Shown here: one piece after another, positions 23,948 through 31,986 of the stretch
Layout of the letters: every line of letters starts with the position of its first letter
Position numbering within the stretch: position 1 is the stretch's first letter
Assembly: GCA_944383905.1 (NCBI GenBank)
Contig: CALWRI010000006.1
Coordinates: 67,883-106,176 of the forward strand
Direction of reading: 5' to 3'
DNA length: 38,294 bases
Source: an uncultured Christensenellaceae bacterium
GTDB lineage: Bacteria > Bacillota > Clostridia > Christensenellales > UBA3700
Notes under the pieces: generated by a model
Database searches by the model: none
Told to the model about the DNA's origin: nothing
Seen by the model: the letters and a program-made list of their open reading frames with translations, nothing else
Program-made: the position numbers and the translations under genes

Positions 23948-24982
23948 TTATTTATTTGACGAATAATACAGCCCGTCGTCAGGCAGTTTGCCGCCGATAG
24001 CCGCGGGATTTATCGCGAGGATCGCGCGGAGCATTTCCTGATAATCGTCTTTCGCGGCGTCCGCCTGCACGAGATTGCAGTTGCAGCGTGCGAGCGTAGT
24101 CGAAGAAAGCGCTGTATTGAGAGAGGTCTGCGGATACGCTTTTACGAGTATACCGCTCACCTTGTCGCTGTTTTCGATTATGAACGCGCCGTTTTCGGAC
24201 ATCTTCTGCAAAAGCGCGGCTACAAAATCCGGATCCTCTTCGCATACGCTCGTTTTAGCGATAAGCACAGCCTGCGGATAGCCCGTCGTCTCGCTGCCCG
24301 TATACTCTTTCCAGAGCTGTTGCAGATCGAAAAGTTCGACGGCGCCCGCCTTTGAGAACGCGTTGCTTGCCGCGGGTTCCGCTATAACGCCGATCGCCTC
24401 CTCGCCGGAGCTTTTCGCCTGCACAAGCTGGCTCATCACCCCGCTGCCGTCCGCGACGTATGTGATCGTCACCTTGCCCGCCTGCGCCTTGTCGCCCTGC
24501 TCGTAAACTATGCCCTCGTTTGCGAGCAATGTCTGAAAGATAAAGTCGGGCACGCTGCCCTGACCTATCGAAAACACTCGTTTTCCGATGAGATCGGAAA
24601 GTGTTTCGACTGCGCTGTTTACGCCGAGAACGTACAGGTTGCCCTGCGTTACCGTCGCAAGCAGTTTCACGCTCTGACCCTTGTTGTAAAGGTTGGCGGC
24701 AAGGTTTGCGGGAACTACGGCAAAGTCGGCGCCGAGAGCCCTCGTGCTTATAGTATTGGAAGCGACGATCTCGACCTCGCCCAGATCTCCGAACGAGCCG
24801 TTTTTCTGTATCTCGTCAAGCAGATTGACGGTCGCGAGCGCGGGAGCGCCGTCGGGCACGACCATCGTGTATTTCCCTTCAGTCGTCTCGTCCGCGTCTT
24901 TGCACGCGACGAAGGCGGCTGTCAGCGTGACGATAAGAGCCACGCAAAGCAATGACGCAGAAATTTTTGAAAGTTTTTTCAT
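23948..24982 (-). CDS. ABC importer substrate-binding lipoprotein, NMT1/SsuA-like
   Basis: 344 aa. A lipoprotein signal ends in the lipobox AAFVAC, with the lipidated Cys at residue 27. The mature part reads MVVPDGAPALATVNLLDEI, VPANLAANLYNKGQSVKLLA, GNLYVLGVN and DLIGKRVFSIGQGSVPDF, the usual order of NMT1/THI5-like periplasmic-binding folds. The ligand is not determinable; sulfonate, nitrate or thiamine-precursor binders look alike at this level. CAGGAGAG precedes the ATG. The upstream 120 bp shows no known riboswitch. Confidence 0.85.
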   Translation of the reverse strand: MKKLSKISASLLCVALIVTLTAAFVACKDADETTEGKYTMVVPDGAPALATVNLLDEIQKNGSFGDLGEVEIVASNTISTRALGADFAVVPANLAANLYNKGQSVKLLATVTQGNLYVLGVNSAVETLSDLIGKRVFSIGQGSVPDFIFQTLLANEGIVYEQGDKAQAGKVTITYVADGSGVMSQLVQAKSSGEEAIGVIAEPAASNAFSKAGAVELFDLQQLWKEYTGSETTGYPQAVLIAKTSVCEEDPDFVAALLQKMSENGAFIIENSDKVSGILVKAYPQTSLNTALSSTTLARCNCNLVQADAAKDDYQEMLRAILAINPAAIGGKLPDDGLYYSSNK

Positions 24983-25104
24983 ATATACTCTCCTGAAAAT
25001 TGTTTTTTCAAATTATTGCTCCCGCCGCAAAAAGCATACTTTTGAGCTGCAAGCGCAAAAACGCTTTTGCAACGGACAAGAATAAAGTGCATAAAGCGTC
25101 GGGA

Positions 25105-25359
25105 TCAGTCCGTTTCGACGGTCATGACAGCGGACTTCACGTTCACGTCCTCGATCCTGCCCAGCTTGCCGCACAGCGCGGAGATCTTTTCGGTATCCCC
25201 GTTGACGATCAGACTTATCGTGTTTATCCCCGTTTCTTTATCGGGCACGCCCATTCTGCCGACGATTATGTCGCCGTAATCCGAAAGCAGGCTCTGCACC
25301 TTTTCCACTCTTTCTCTGCCCGCTTTGAGCACTATCCCTACGACTCCTATCTTCTTCAT
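25105..25359 (-). CDS. ACT-like iron-only hydrogenase system regulator (TM1266 family)
   Basis: 84 aa: MKKIGVVGIVLKAGRERVEK, then LLSDYGDIIVGRMGVPDKET, GINTISLIVNGDTEKISALC and KLGRIEDVNVKSA. This closely follows the TM1266 pattern, an ACT-fold (ferredoxin-like) protein usually found with FeFe-hydrogenase maturation genes hydE, hydF and hydG. None of those genes is next to it in this window, which is odd. AAGGAGAAGGAT precedes the ATG. It lies behind a structured leader with its own terminator. The effector is not known. Confidence 0.88.
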   Translation of the reverse strand: MKKIGVVGIVLKAGRERVEKVQSLLSDYGDIIVGRMGVPDKETGINTISLIVNGDTEKISALCGKLGRIEDVNVKSAVMTVETD

Positions 25360-25405
25360 ATCCTTCTCCTTGCATTTCTCGTCGCAAATTTTCTTGCGAT
25401 CGGAT

Positions 25406-25549
25406 AAAAAACTCCGCCTTTTTCGTTCCCGAAAAGACGGAGTGATACTTCGTATTTTGTCCGCTTCTCTTACTCTCCGAACGTATCGTCGATTGGGAAC
25501 AGCCTTGTTTTGCTTCGAGCCTGAAACGGATAAATCCGTCCTTCGGGTC
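25406..25549 (-). ncRNA. Structured leader RNA with terminator before the hydrogenase regulator
   Basis: About 145 nt from the predicted start to a strong terminator (25406-25443), 47 nt before the TM1266 gene. The terminator has a 14-bp stem from ACTCCG to CGGAGT with loop GGAA and six T. Competing pairings are visible: GUUCCC (25495-25500) is complementary to GGGAAC in the terminator loop region (25425-25430), and CGGAG (25475-25479) can pair with the terminator's 5' arm CUCCG. A helix GAUAC/GUAUC (25483-25487 with 25444-25448) abuts the terminator. There is no AUG in the leader. I do not recognise a known riboswitch class. Confidence 0.6.
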
Positions 25550-25555
25550 GTCTAT

Positions 25556-25584
25556 ATTCTATATTATGTCTCGCTGCATGTCAA
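25556..25584 (-). promoter_or_regulatory. Consensus promoter of the leader / TM1266 gene
   Basis: TTGACA (25579-25584) and TAGAAT (25556-25561) with a 17-bp spacer. A 5-bp hairpin (25584-25598) abuts the -35, and the 17 bp around it (25578-25594) are identical to the -35 region of the infC promoter. Confidence 0.85.
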
Positions 25585-25612
25585 CGGTTTTTGACCGTCC
25601 GCGAATAATTCC

Positions 25613-26965
25613 TCATGCGGTCAGATAATCCGCCGCTTCGAGCAGACAAGGATCTTGCGCCATATAATACATGCCCGACGCATCCGCGGGGATGTCGGGA
25701 GTGAGCCCGACTCCGTGAATATTCGTCTCGAACACGGTCTCGCCGTTCTTTTCGGAAGCGATATAGTATCTGCCGTTGGTCATATACAGCTCGTATTTGG
25801 CGTTGTTGTAAGGAATGACGATCTGCGCCACGCCCTTGCCGTAAGTCTGCGAGCCGACCGACTTGACGCCGCAATAATAAGACAGCGTCGAAGTGAGAAG
25901 CTCCGAAGAAGAAGCGGAACTGCCGTTGACGAGCACCACGCAGTCGAAACCGTCTATCCTGTCGTAGAGGTTGAAGGATTGGAGCATCGTGCCGTCCACG
26001 TCGCTCTCATAGGTGTTCTGCGTGTAGAAATAGGTCTCCTCCATATCGCCGTAACCGGCGTTGTAGACGTATTTCGCCATTGGGATACCGCTCGTCTTGC
26101 CGTTCTGTTTCACGAAATAGGACGCGATAAATCCGCATATCGCCGTGCTTCCGCCGCCGTTGCCGCGAAGATCGAGCACGAGCTTGTCGGGTTTATCCGT
26201 ATCGTTGAGGAAGTCGTCGACCGCCTCCGCAAAATCGTCGCACGCCGTGTCGCCGAACTCTTTGAGCACTATATATCCCACATTTGAAGGAAGTCCCGTA
26301 ATGTCGGAATCGAGGTAGTACGCGACGGGAGAATGGAACATCTCCTTGGTGATCGAAAAGTTGTAGAAAAGCGGCGTCGAACCTTCGTTTCTTACAACGC
26401 TCAACTCGACCGTCTCACCCGTTTTGGATATGATCTGCGAAAACGAGTCTCTGTTGAGATGCTGTACGGGATATCCGTCGATTGAGAGAAGCTCGTCGCC
26501 GATCTTGAGCTGAACGCTTCCCGTCTGACCGTCGCTGTATACGTTATATGCTTTCGACGCGGGAGAGCCGGGCGCTATGTCCGTGATCTTGTAGTTGCAG
26601 TATTCGTCGTTGCCGAACGTGATGCCCATAGCGAGAGTCTGCATACCTGCGGGAGAAGTCGCGACGAGTCCCGTATAGGGATCCACGCTGCCCGCCACCG
26701 CCGCCGCGACGATAAACTGAAACTCGTCCCAGTCTATCTCGTCGATATAATATCTGTCGAGCGCGTCGAGAATGGTTTTTACCATGGGCATATTTTCGTC
26801 AATCGACTTTTCTCTGCCGTACATCGTACCGCCGAAAAACGCAATGCCAGCCACTATCACGACGATTATGGCGCAGACGGTAACGACGAGCGCCGTCTTC
26901 TTTTTTGAAGGTTGCGGGGTCTTGGGATATTCGGTAAAAATATCCTTTTCTTCAAACATATCCAT
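25613..26965 (-). CDS. S41 carboxyl-terminal processing protease
   Basis: 450 aa. A short cytoplasmic start, a membrane helix (about 25-47, ALVVTVCAIIVVIVAGIAFF), a PDZ domain (about 120-210, with APGSPASKAY and KIGDELLSIDG), then the protease core: NVGYIVLKEFGD, KLVLDLRGNGGGSTAICGFI, catalytic Ser in VLVNGSSASSSEL (near 350) and Lys in GSQTYGKGVAQ (near 376). The Ser/Lys pair and N-terminal anchor mean an extracytoplasmic enzyme cutting C-termini of secreted or cell-envelope proteins. AAAGGAG precedes the ATG. It follows malic enzyme on the same strand after 143 bp with no clear terminator. Confidence 0.9.
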   Translation of the reverse strand: MDMFEEKDIFTEYPKTPQPSKKKTALVVTVCAIIVVIVAGIAFFGGTMYGREKSIDENMPMVKTILDALDRYYIDEIDWDEFQFIVAAAVAGSVDPYTGLVATSPAGMQTLAMGITFGNDEYCNYKITDIAPGSPASKAYNVYSDGQTGSVQLKIGDELLSIDGYPVQHLNRDSFSQIISKTGETVELSVVRNEGSTPLFYNFSITKEMFHSPVAYYLDSDITGLPSNVGYIVLKEFGDTACDDFAEAVDDFLNDTDKPDKLVLDLRGNGGGSTAICGFIASYFVKQNGKTSGIPMAKYVYNAGYGDMEETYFYTQNTYESDVDGTMLQSFNLYDRIDGFDCVVLVNGSSASSSELLTSTLSYYCGVKSVGSQTYGKGVAQIVIPYNNAKYELYMTNGRYYIASEKNGETVFETNIHGVGLTPDIPADASGMYYMAQDPCLLEAADYLTA

Positions 26966-27108
26966 AATTACTCCTTTGCCTGCCCGAAGCTACGGTTTGC
27001 CTTCGGCGCCGCCGCGCGAAACCGTCGGTCAGTCTTCGGCGTGCCGCGAGGGAAAAGCGGCGACCTGCTGCTATATTGTCTCACGCCCTCGCTAAAAACG
27101 CGTTGAAA

Positions 27109-28272
27109 TCACACTCTGTTTACTCTGTCCGCTTTCGCCTGTTCGTAAACCGCTTTCGCCACCGTTCTGCCCACTCTTTCGTCAAAAGCCTTGGGGAGAA
27201 TGTACTCCGCATTGAGTTCTTCGTCCGAAACGAGACCCGCAAGCGCGTCTACTGCAGCAAGCTTCATGTTTTCTGTTATCGCGCTTGCTCTCGCGTCGAG
27301 CGCCCCTCTGAAAATACCGGGGAACGCAAGCACGTTGTTTATCTGGTTGGCATAATCCGATCGTCCCGTGCCGACCACCGCCGCTCCGCCTTTCTTCGCT
27401 TCGTCGGGATAGATCTCGGGGACGGGATTGGACATCGCAAATACAATGGGGTTTTCCGCCATCGCCTTCACCATATCGGCGGTCACGGTATTGGGTCCGG
27501 AAACGCCGATAAGTACGTCGCTGCCTTCGAGCGCCTCTTTTGCGCCGCCCTTTTTGCCCGCCTTGTTGGTGAGTCCGGCAAGCTGCGTCTTGGACCAGTC
27601 CATACCCTCTCTGCCTTTGTAAAGTATGCCCTTTCTGTCTACGAGCACAAGGTCTTTGATCCCCGCCGCAAGCAGAAGTCTCGCGATGGCACCGCCCGCA
27701 GCGCCCGTACCGAGTATCGTCGCGGTTATCTGCGAAAGTTCTTTTTCGACTATCTTGAGAGCGTTTTTAAGCGCGGCGAGCACTACTATCGCGGTGCCGT
27801 GCTGGTCGTCGTGGAAAACGGGAATATCCAGCTTCTTTTTGAGCGCTTCTTCGATCTCGAAGCACCTCGGCGCGGATATATCCTCAAGGTTGATACCGCC
27901 GAAAGTCGGAGCGATCGCGACGCACGCGTCGATTATCTCCTGCGTGTCCTGCGTGGACAGACAAATCGGGAAAGCGTCGACTCCTCCGAATTTTTTGAAC
28001 AGACAGCATTTTCCTTCCATGACGGGCATACCCGCCAGTCCGCCTATATTGCCGAGTCCCAGCACGGCGCTGCCGTCGGTGACGACCGCGACGAGATTGT
28101 GCTTTCCCGTATATGTATAAGCGAGAGAAGGATCTTTGGCTATCTCCAGACAGGGCTCCGCCACGCCGGGCGTATATGCGACCGAAAGGTCGTGCGCGTT
28201 CAGCACGGGCGCTTTGCTTATCACTTCGAGTTTGCCGTGCCATTTCTTGTGCATTTCCAATGCTTCACTCAT
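27109..28272 (-). CDS. Malic enzyme (malate dehydrogenase, oxaloacetate-decarboxylating)
   Basis: 387 aa. Oxidatively decarboxylates malate to pyruvate with NAD(P)+. Motifs: AYTPGVAEPC, VTDGSAVLGLGNIGGLAGMP, ICLSTQDTQEI, PVFHDDQHGTAIVVLAAL (metal and substrate site), GTGAAGGAIARLL (nucleotide-binding GxGxxG) and FAMSNPVPEIYPDEA. This is the short bacterial form without the phosphotransacetylase-like domain. TTGGAGATATAC precedes the ATG. Cofactor choice (NAD versus NADP) cannot be safely read. A 28-bp repeat lies 25 bp upstream of the start. Confidence 0.93.
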   Translation of the reverse strand: MSEALEMHKKWHGKLEVISKAPVLNAHDLSVAYTPGVAEPCLEIAKDPSLAYTYTGKHNLVAVVTDGSAVLGLGNIGGLAGMPVMEGKCCLFKKFGGVDAFPICLSTQDTQEIIDACVAIAPTFGGINLEDISAPRCFEIEEALKKKLDIPVFHDDQHGTAIVVLAALKNALKIVEKELSQITATILGTGAAGGAIARLLLAAGIKDLVLVDRKGILYKGREGMDWSKTQLAGLTNKAGKKGGAKEALEGSDVLIGVSGPNTVTADMVKAMAENPIVFAMSNPVPEIYPDEAKKGGAAVVGTGRSDYANQINNVLAFPGIFRGALDARASAITENMKLAAVDALAGLVSDEELNAEYILPKAFDERVGRTVAKAVYEQAKADRVNRV

Positions 28273-28296
28273 AGTATATCTCCAATTAAAAATTAG

Positions 28297-28324
28297 TATT
28301 TTTTAGTAGTATCAATTATTTTGT
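28297..28324. repeat. AT-rich 28-bp repeat, copy 2
   Basis: Matches 1935-1962 at 27 of 28 positions. Here it sits in the short gap upstream of malic enzyme, just past the stop of the degenerate ABC gene, where it may hold promoter elements (TTGATA on the minus strand). Confidence 0.7.
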
Positions 28325-28328
28325 AAAA

Positions 28329-29408
28329 TCATCTGTTTGACGAGAGTATTTTCTTTTCGCTCAACTTGTCAAAGCAGTTTCCGAGACATGAAATCTTCAC
28401 GTCGGCAAGATCTCCGCGCTTCAACTCTCCCGCTTTTCCGCAGACGACGTTTTCGTCGCTTTTGACGAGCGCGAGATTTCCGTCTCTCGTACTGACGATC
28501 GCGATGACCTTCCACGTTCCCTCTTTCGAGCGGGTAATTTTTACGTCTTTCGGATAGACGCAGGCGCAGACGAGTTTGTTGACGTAATTGTCGGCGACAG
28601 GCTCTCCGCCCAACGAAACCTCCTCCCCGTCGTACAATTTCAGGCAATATCCGTTTTCTCTCTTTTTGAGAGAACCCGATACGAGACCGAGGTTTTCGTC
28701 AAGTGCTCTTATGACGGCAAGGCTTTCGGGATTCTTGTACAGATGATAATAGTCGTCGATCTGTTCTATCCGTCCGTTTTGAAGCACGGCGATCTTGTCT
28801 CCGAGAGTGCTCGCTTCGACGATTCTGTCGGTCGCGTAAACGACGACGGCGTCGACGTCCGCGACAGCCTGATATAGAAGCCCGAACAGAGAGCGTCTCA
28901 CGCAGTAATCTATCTTGCCGAATACGTTGTCGAGAAGATAAAGTTTGCTCTCCCTGATAAATATGCGCGCCAGAAGAACCCTGCAAAGCTGCACTTCGGT
29001 GAGCTCTCTGACCTTTACATTGAGAAGATCTCCGATCTTGAAAAGCTCTGAAACGTAGCCGAGTCTCGCGGCGATGTATGCGTCGTCGCAATCCCTGATG
29101 ACGAGAGGTCTGACCACGTTTTTGAGCACGCTCTGTCTCGGAAAAAGACTACTGTCGTCAAAACTGTAAGTGACGTCTCTTTCTTCTGCCGGTATTTCTT
29201 TCAGCTCTTTGCCGCACAGCTCTATGCTGCCGCTGTATTCCTCAAGTCCAGCAAGCGCGCGCAACAAAGAAGTCTTGCCCTGGTTTTGTCCGCCGAAAAC
29301 GCAAAGTTTTTCTCCCGCGCGCAATTCGAAGCTCGCGTCGCTCACCGCGTCGTAACCTCCGAAGTACGACAAAGAAAGATCTTTGACTTTTAATAAACAG
29401 TTTTCCAT
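28329..29408 (-). CDS. Degenerate MalK-like ABC ATPase (probable pseudo-ATPase)
   Basis: 359 aa with the size and order of a carbohydrate-importer ATPase (MalK/MsmX type) including a C-terminal TOBE-like region (about 240-350). Walker A is kept (GGQNQGKT, 39-46). The Q-loop Gln is Asp84 (YSFDD). The signature LSGGQ is LTEVQ (136-140). Walker B's catalytic Glu is Asn161 (YLLDNVFGKID). The switch His is Asp194 (YATDRIVEA). The frame is intact. ATP may bind, but hydrolysis looks unlikely. It might pair with a normal ATPase as an asymmetric partner or act in regulation. It has a consensus promoter but no ribosome site. Confidence 0.8.
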   Translation of the reverse strand: MENCLLKVKDLSLSYFGGYDAVSDASFELRAGEKLCVFGGQNQGKTSLLRALAGLEEYSGSIELCGKELKEIPAEERDVTYSFDDSSLFPRQSVLKNVVRPLVIRDCDDAYIAARLGYVSELFKIGDLLNVKVRELTEVQLCRVLLARIFIRESKLYLLDNVFGKIDYCVRRSLFGLLYQAVADVDAVVVYATDRIVEASTLGDKIAVLQNGRIEQIDDYYHLYKNPESLAVIRALDENLGLVSGSLKKRENGYCLKLYDGEEVSLGGEPVADNYVNKLVCACVYPKDVKITRSKEGTWKVIAIVSTRDGNLALVKSDENVVCGKAGELKRGDLADVKISCLGNCFDKLSEKKILSSNR

Positions 29409-29417
29409 ATCTGTATT

Positions 29418-29446
29418 ATTATAAAATATTTATCTTTCTTATGCAA
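29418..29446 (-). promoter_or_regulatory. Promoter placing the start at or near the ATG of the degenerate ABC gene
   Basis: TTGCAT (29441-29446) and TATAAT (29418-29423), 17-bp spacer. Only nine bases separate the -10 from the ATG, leaving a leader of about one to three nt, and no Shine-Dalgarno is present. Confidence 0.7.
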
Positions 29447-30006
29447 CAGAATAAGAAAAAATAATGAATGCCTTAATGCGCTCCTGCGCTCGACGCGTAT
29501 GTTTTCAAATCTATTTTCAACGGACACAGGCTTTTTTGCGGTATTAAGCGTATTTTAGTATATTTGTAAAGGCATTTTTCGTTTTTCAAGACTTTGATAA
29601 ACAGATCGTGTTATGTTATTACTTAATATTAATTGATAATAATTGATAATAATATTTTATTATTCGCACTGCAATTCGATTCGCAAGGATGTTGCGACAA
29701 CAACATCAGGCGCCCTCACCCGTTTATCTCGCCTTTATCCGCCCATACCTCTCCGACAAATTATTTGTTCAAATTCGCCTTTTGCCCCCTGTACCGAAAC
29801 CGACGCGACAAGCAAAACCAAACGTGTCACGATTATTGCAAGGCGCAGTCCTCACCGCAAAGCTGTTTTTCAGACAAAAACCGGACAGCTCTGCGCCACT
29901 GCGTCCGACCAGCGACTATCCGCCCTAACGATTCAAGTCGCATAAAAAAACGCGGTGGTAAGGATATTCAATTTTCAATCAAAAACGCGTTATAGCCCCC
30001 ACGCGT
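29447..30006. other. Non-coding gap with A+T-rich repeat
   Basis: About 560 bp without a supportable gene. At 29631-29650 AATTGATAAT occurs twice in tandem; its reverse complement shares TATTATCAATTATT with the 28-bp repeats at 1935 and 28297. The rest (about 29680-29940) is less A+T-rich and Pro/Thr-like in any frame, with no ribosome sites. ACGCG / CGCGT arms near 29950-29990 are only weakly structured. Confidence 0.5.
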
Positions 30007-30036
30007 TTGCATTGATTGCAGCAGCTGTGTTATACT
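30007..30036 (+). promoter_or_regulatory. Promoter of the GPH symporter gene
   Basis: TTGCAT (30007-30012) and TATACT (30031-30036) with an 18-bp spacer, 62 bp before the ATG. Confidence 0.55.
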
Positions 30037-30098
30037 GAAAACGGCGCAGATACGAAAGCGCATTGCCGACGCGCGCCAAAACGGCTCAAGGGGATTTT

Positions 30099-31652
30099 AT
30101 GGCTTCATCAAAAAAACTCACTCTGGAAGAACGCGCCGCAAAGGCGGGTTGCGATCCCAAGGACTACGTTCCTCTCAAAGAACAGATCCTTTACGGAGCG
30201 GCGGACCTTTTCGGCGGCGGTCAGGCGGCGTTCCTTTCCGTAATTCTACTGGCATTCTTTACCGACATTATTTCTATCGAAGCAGGCATCGCCAGCACGA
30301 TTATAATGATCTCCAAGATCTGGGACGCAATCTCCGATCCGGCAATGGGACTCATCTCGGAAAATTCACGCTTCAGGATGGGCAGGAGAAAGCCGTTTAT
30401 GATCATAGGCGGCATTCTGATACCGTTCGGACTCGCGTTTCTGTTCGCTCCTATCCGCGATATGCAGGAACCCTCCAAGATCACCTGGATGGTCTTTGCG
30501 TACATCATATATTGCACGATCTCGACGATCTCGCAGGTGCCTTATATGTCCATGAGCTCGGATATTTCGATGGATTACCGTCAACGCAACAAAGCGAATA
30601 CCTGGAAGCTCATTTTCGATATCATCGCGGCGGGGTTGCTTTACCTGATCCCCAGCTTGCTCTGGAACAAGGTCGTCGGCGAAAACGCTACGATTCCTTA
30701 CGAGACGTTCTACTATATCATCGTGTTCGGCTTCGGCTTGCTCTTTGCGGTCCCGCTCATCGTCGCGGGTCTCACGGTGAAAGAACGCACCCCGTACCAG
30801 AACGAAAAAAAGCAAAAATTCAGCATTAAGGAATACTTCAAAGGACTCACGGTCAAATCGTATATCTGGCACATTCTGATGTACGTCACCGCATTCCTGA
30901 CAATGGACCTCGTGAGCGCGATCGCCATATATTATACCAATTATATCGGCGGCACGATAAACGGCGTTAAAGTCGATCTCGGATTTATGGAAATGGAAAT
31001 GGGATCGATAATGATAATAGCGCCGATGATGGTCTGCGCGGCAATCGGCATAGTGATAGCCTACGTCATAAAAGCCAAATATTCAAAGCAAGCGGCTTTT
31101 CGCGCGGGATTGCCACTCTATATAATCGGCGCAATCCTTCTTGCGTGCTATCAGCCTGACTGGAACCCGATCCTGATCCCCGTATTCGCGGCGATCATGG
31201 GACTGGGTTTTGCGGGCGCGCAATCTATGCCGTGGCTTGTGTTTGCCGACACCGTCGACGTTGCGGAGCTCAAACTCGGCTATCGTCCCACGGCAAACAT
31301 GTCGGGCGTCATGACGTTTACGAGAAAGGTCGCTACGGCACTCGGCACGGGTATGGTCGGCTGGGTATTGAGCGCGGCACACTACGTCAAGCCCGTATAC
31401 GACTCTGAAACAGGCATAACGACGCTTATGCAGCAACCAGACAGCGTCATACTCGCGATCCGTCTTCTTATCGCAGTTTCCGTAACGGTGCTTCTGACCG
31501 TCGGATTTATCGCGTCGATAAAGTATAAAGTCACCAACAAGCGCCTCGAACGGATAAAGTACTTCGTCAACAAGCGCAACGAAAGCGGCGAAGAGAGCTT
31601 CACGCCCGAAGAGATGCAGGAGTATCTCGATCTCAAAAAGAAACTCTGCTGA
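30099..31652 (+). CDS. MFS sugar symporter, GPH family
   Basis: 517 aa and about 12 membrane helices. The glycoside-pentoside-hexuronide:cation symporter pattern is visible: YGAADLFGGGQAAFLSVILL, IWDAISDPAMGLISENSRFR with MGRRKPFMIIGG, the loop SSDISMDYRQRNKANTWKLI, and later VFADTVDVAELKLGYRPTAN. It probably imports a glycoside with Na+ or H+; the substrate is not predictable. There is a cytoplasmic N-terminal segment and a charged C-terminal tail. The ATG at 30099 (MASSKKLT) is preceded by AAGGGGATTTT, better than the ATG 36 bp upstream. No glycosidase is adjacent. Confidence 0.9.
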   Translation: MASSKKLTLEERAAKAGCDPKDYVPLKEQILYGAADLFGGGQAAFLSVILLAFFTDIISIEAGIASTIIMISKIWDAISDPAMGLISENSRFRMGRRKPFMIIGGILIPFGLAFLFAPIRDMQEPSKITWMVFAYIIYCTISTISQVPYMSMSSDISMDYRQRNKANTWKLIFDIIAAGLLYLIPSLLWNKVVGENATIPYETFYYIIVFGFGLLFAVPLIVAGLTVKERTPYQNEKKQKFSIKEYFKGLTVKSYIWHILMYVTAFLTMDLVSAIAIYYTNYIGGTINGVKVDLGFMEMEMGSIMIIAPMMVCAAIGIVIAYVIKAKYSKQAAFRAGLPLYIIGAILLACYQPDWNPILIPVFAAIMGLGFAGAQSMPWLVFADTVDVAELKLGYRPTANMSGVMTFTRKVATALGTGMVGWVLSAAHYVKPVYDSETGITTLMQQPDSVILAIRLLIAVSVTVLLTVGFIASIKYKVTNKRLERIKYFVNKRNESGEESFTPEEMQEYLDLKKKLC

Positions 31653-31679
31653 CGACGCGGTTTTCCCGCAAAAGAAAAA

Positions 31680-31704
31680 ATGCCCGCTTCGGCGGGTATT
31701 CTTT
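31680..31704 (+). terminator. Terminator of the GPH symporter gene
   Basis: ATGCCCGC-TTCG-GCGGGTAT (8 bp with a G-U pair and a UUCG loop) followed by TCTTTTT. Confidence 0.85.
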
Positions 31705-31956
31705 TTGCGTTTTTAAGATATTTGAATATTTTTCAAAGCGGAAATAAAACTTTTTCTCCATTCCGAACGTCGGTTTTTTTGAGAAGAACCCGACCCTTCC
31801 GCGGACTAAAATACGTCAACGCACGCAAGAAGCGTTTTCAAAACAAAAGCAACGCCGCCGCATACCGATGTTTCAAAATCCCGCAAGCGATTTTTTGCAG
31901 TCAAAAAACGCACAACCGCCCGATTACGGCAAAGAAAACCGTCCAGGCTTTCGAAC
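31705..31956. other. Converging intergenic gap
   Basis: About 250 bp between two terminators; no gene, repeat or structured element beyond short A+T-rich runs is seen. A plus-strand open frame crosses it but has no ribosome site and passes through both terminators. Confidence 0.5.
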
Positions 31957-31980
31957 AAAAAAAATCGGGCTTTCGCCCGA
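31957..31980 (-). terminator. Terminator of the proA-ruvC unit
   Basis: Minus-strand TCGGGC-GAAA-GCCCGA followed by eight T residues, just past the ruvC stop. Confidence 0.9.
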
Positions 31981-31986
31981 ATAAGG

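Noticed and set aside
25406..25549. Known riboswitch class for the leader (THF, glycine, SAM, TPP were considered)
   Set aside because: Only short fragments such as GGAGAGTA resemble parts of known aptamers; the ordered conserved blocks are absent.
1935..28324. The 28-bp repeats as attL/attR of an integrated element
   Set aside because: The span would include ileS, murein-independent housekeeping genes and several operons, and neither copy is next to a tRNA or integrase. The phage block itself ends at about 1900 and 13560.
29633..29995. Plus-strand open frames in the gap before the GPH symporter
   Set aside because: Three overlapping frames of low-complexity translation, no ribosome site, and A+T-rich repeat at the start.
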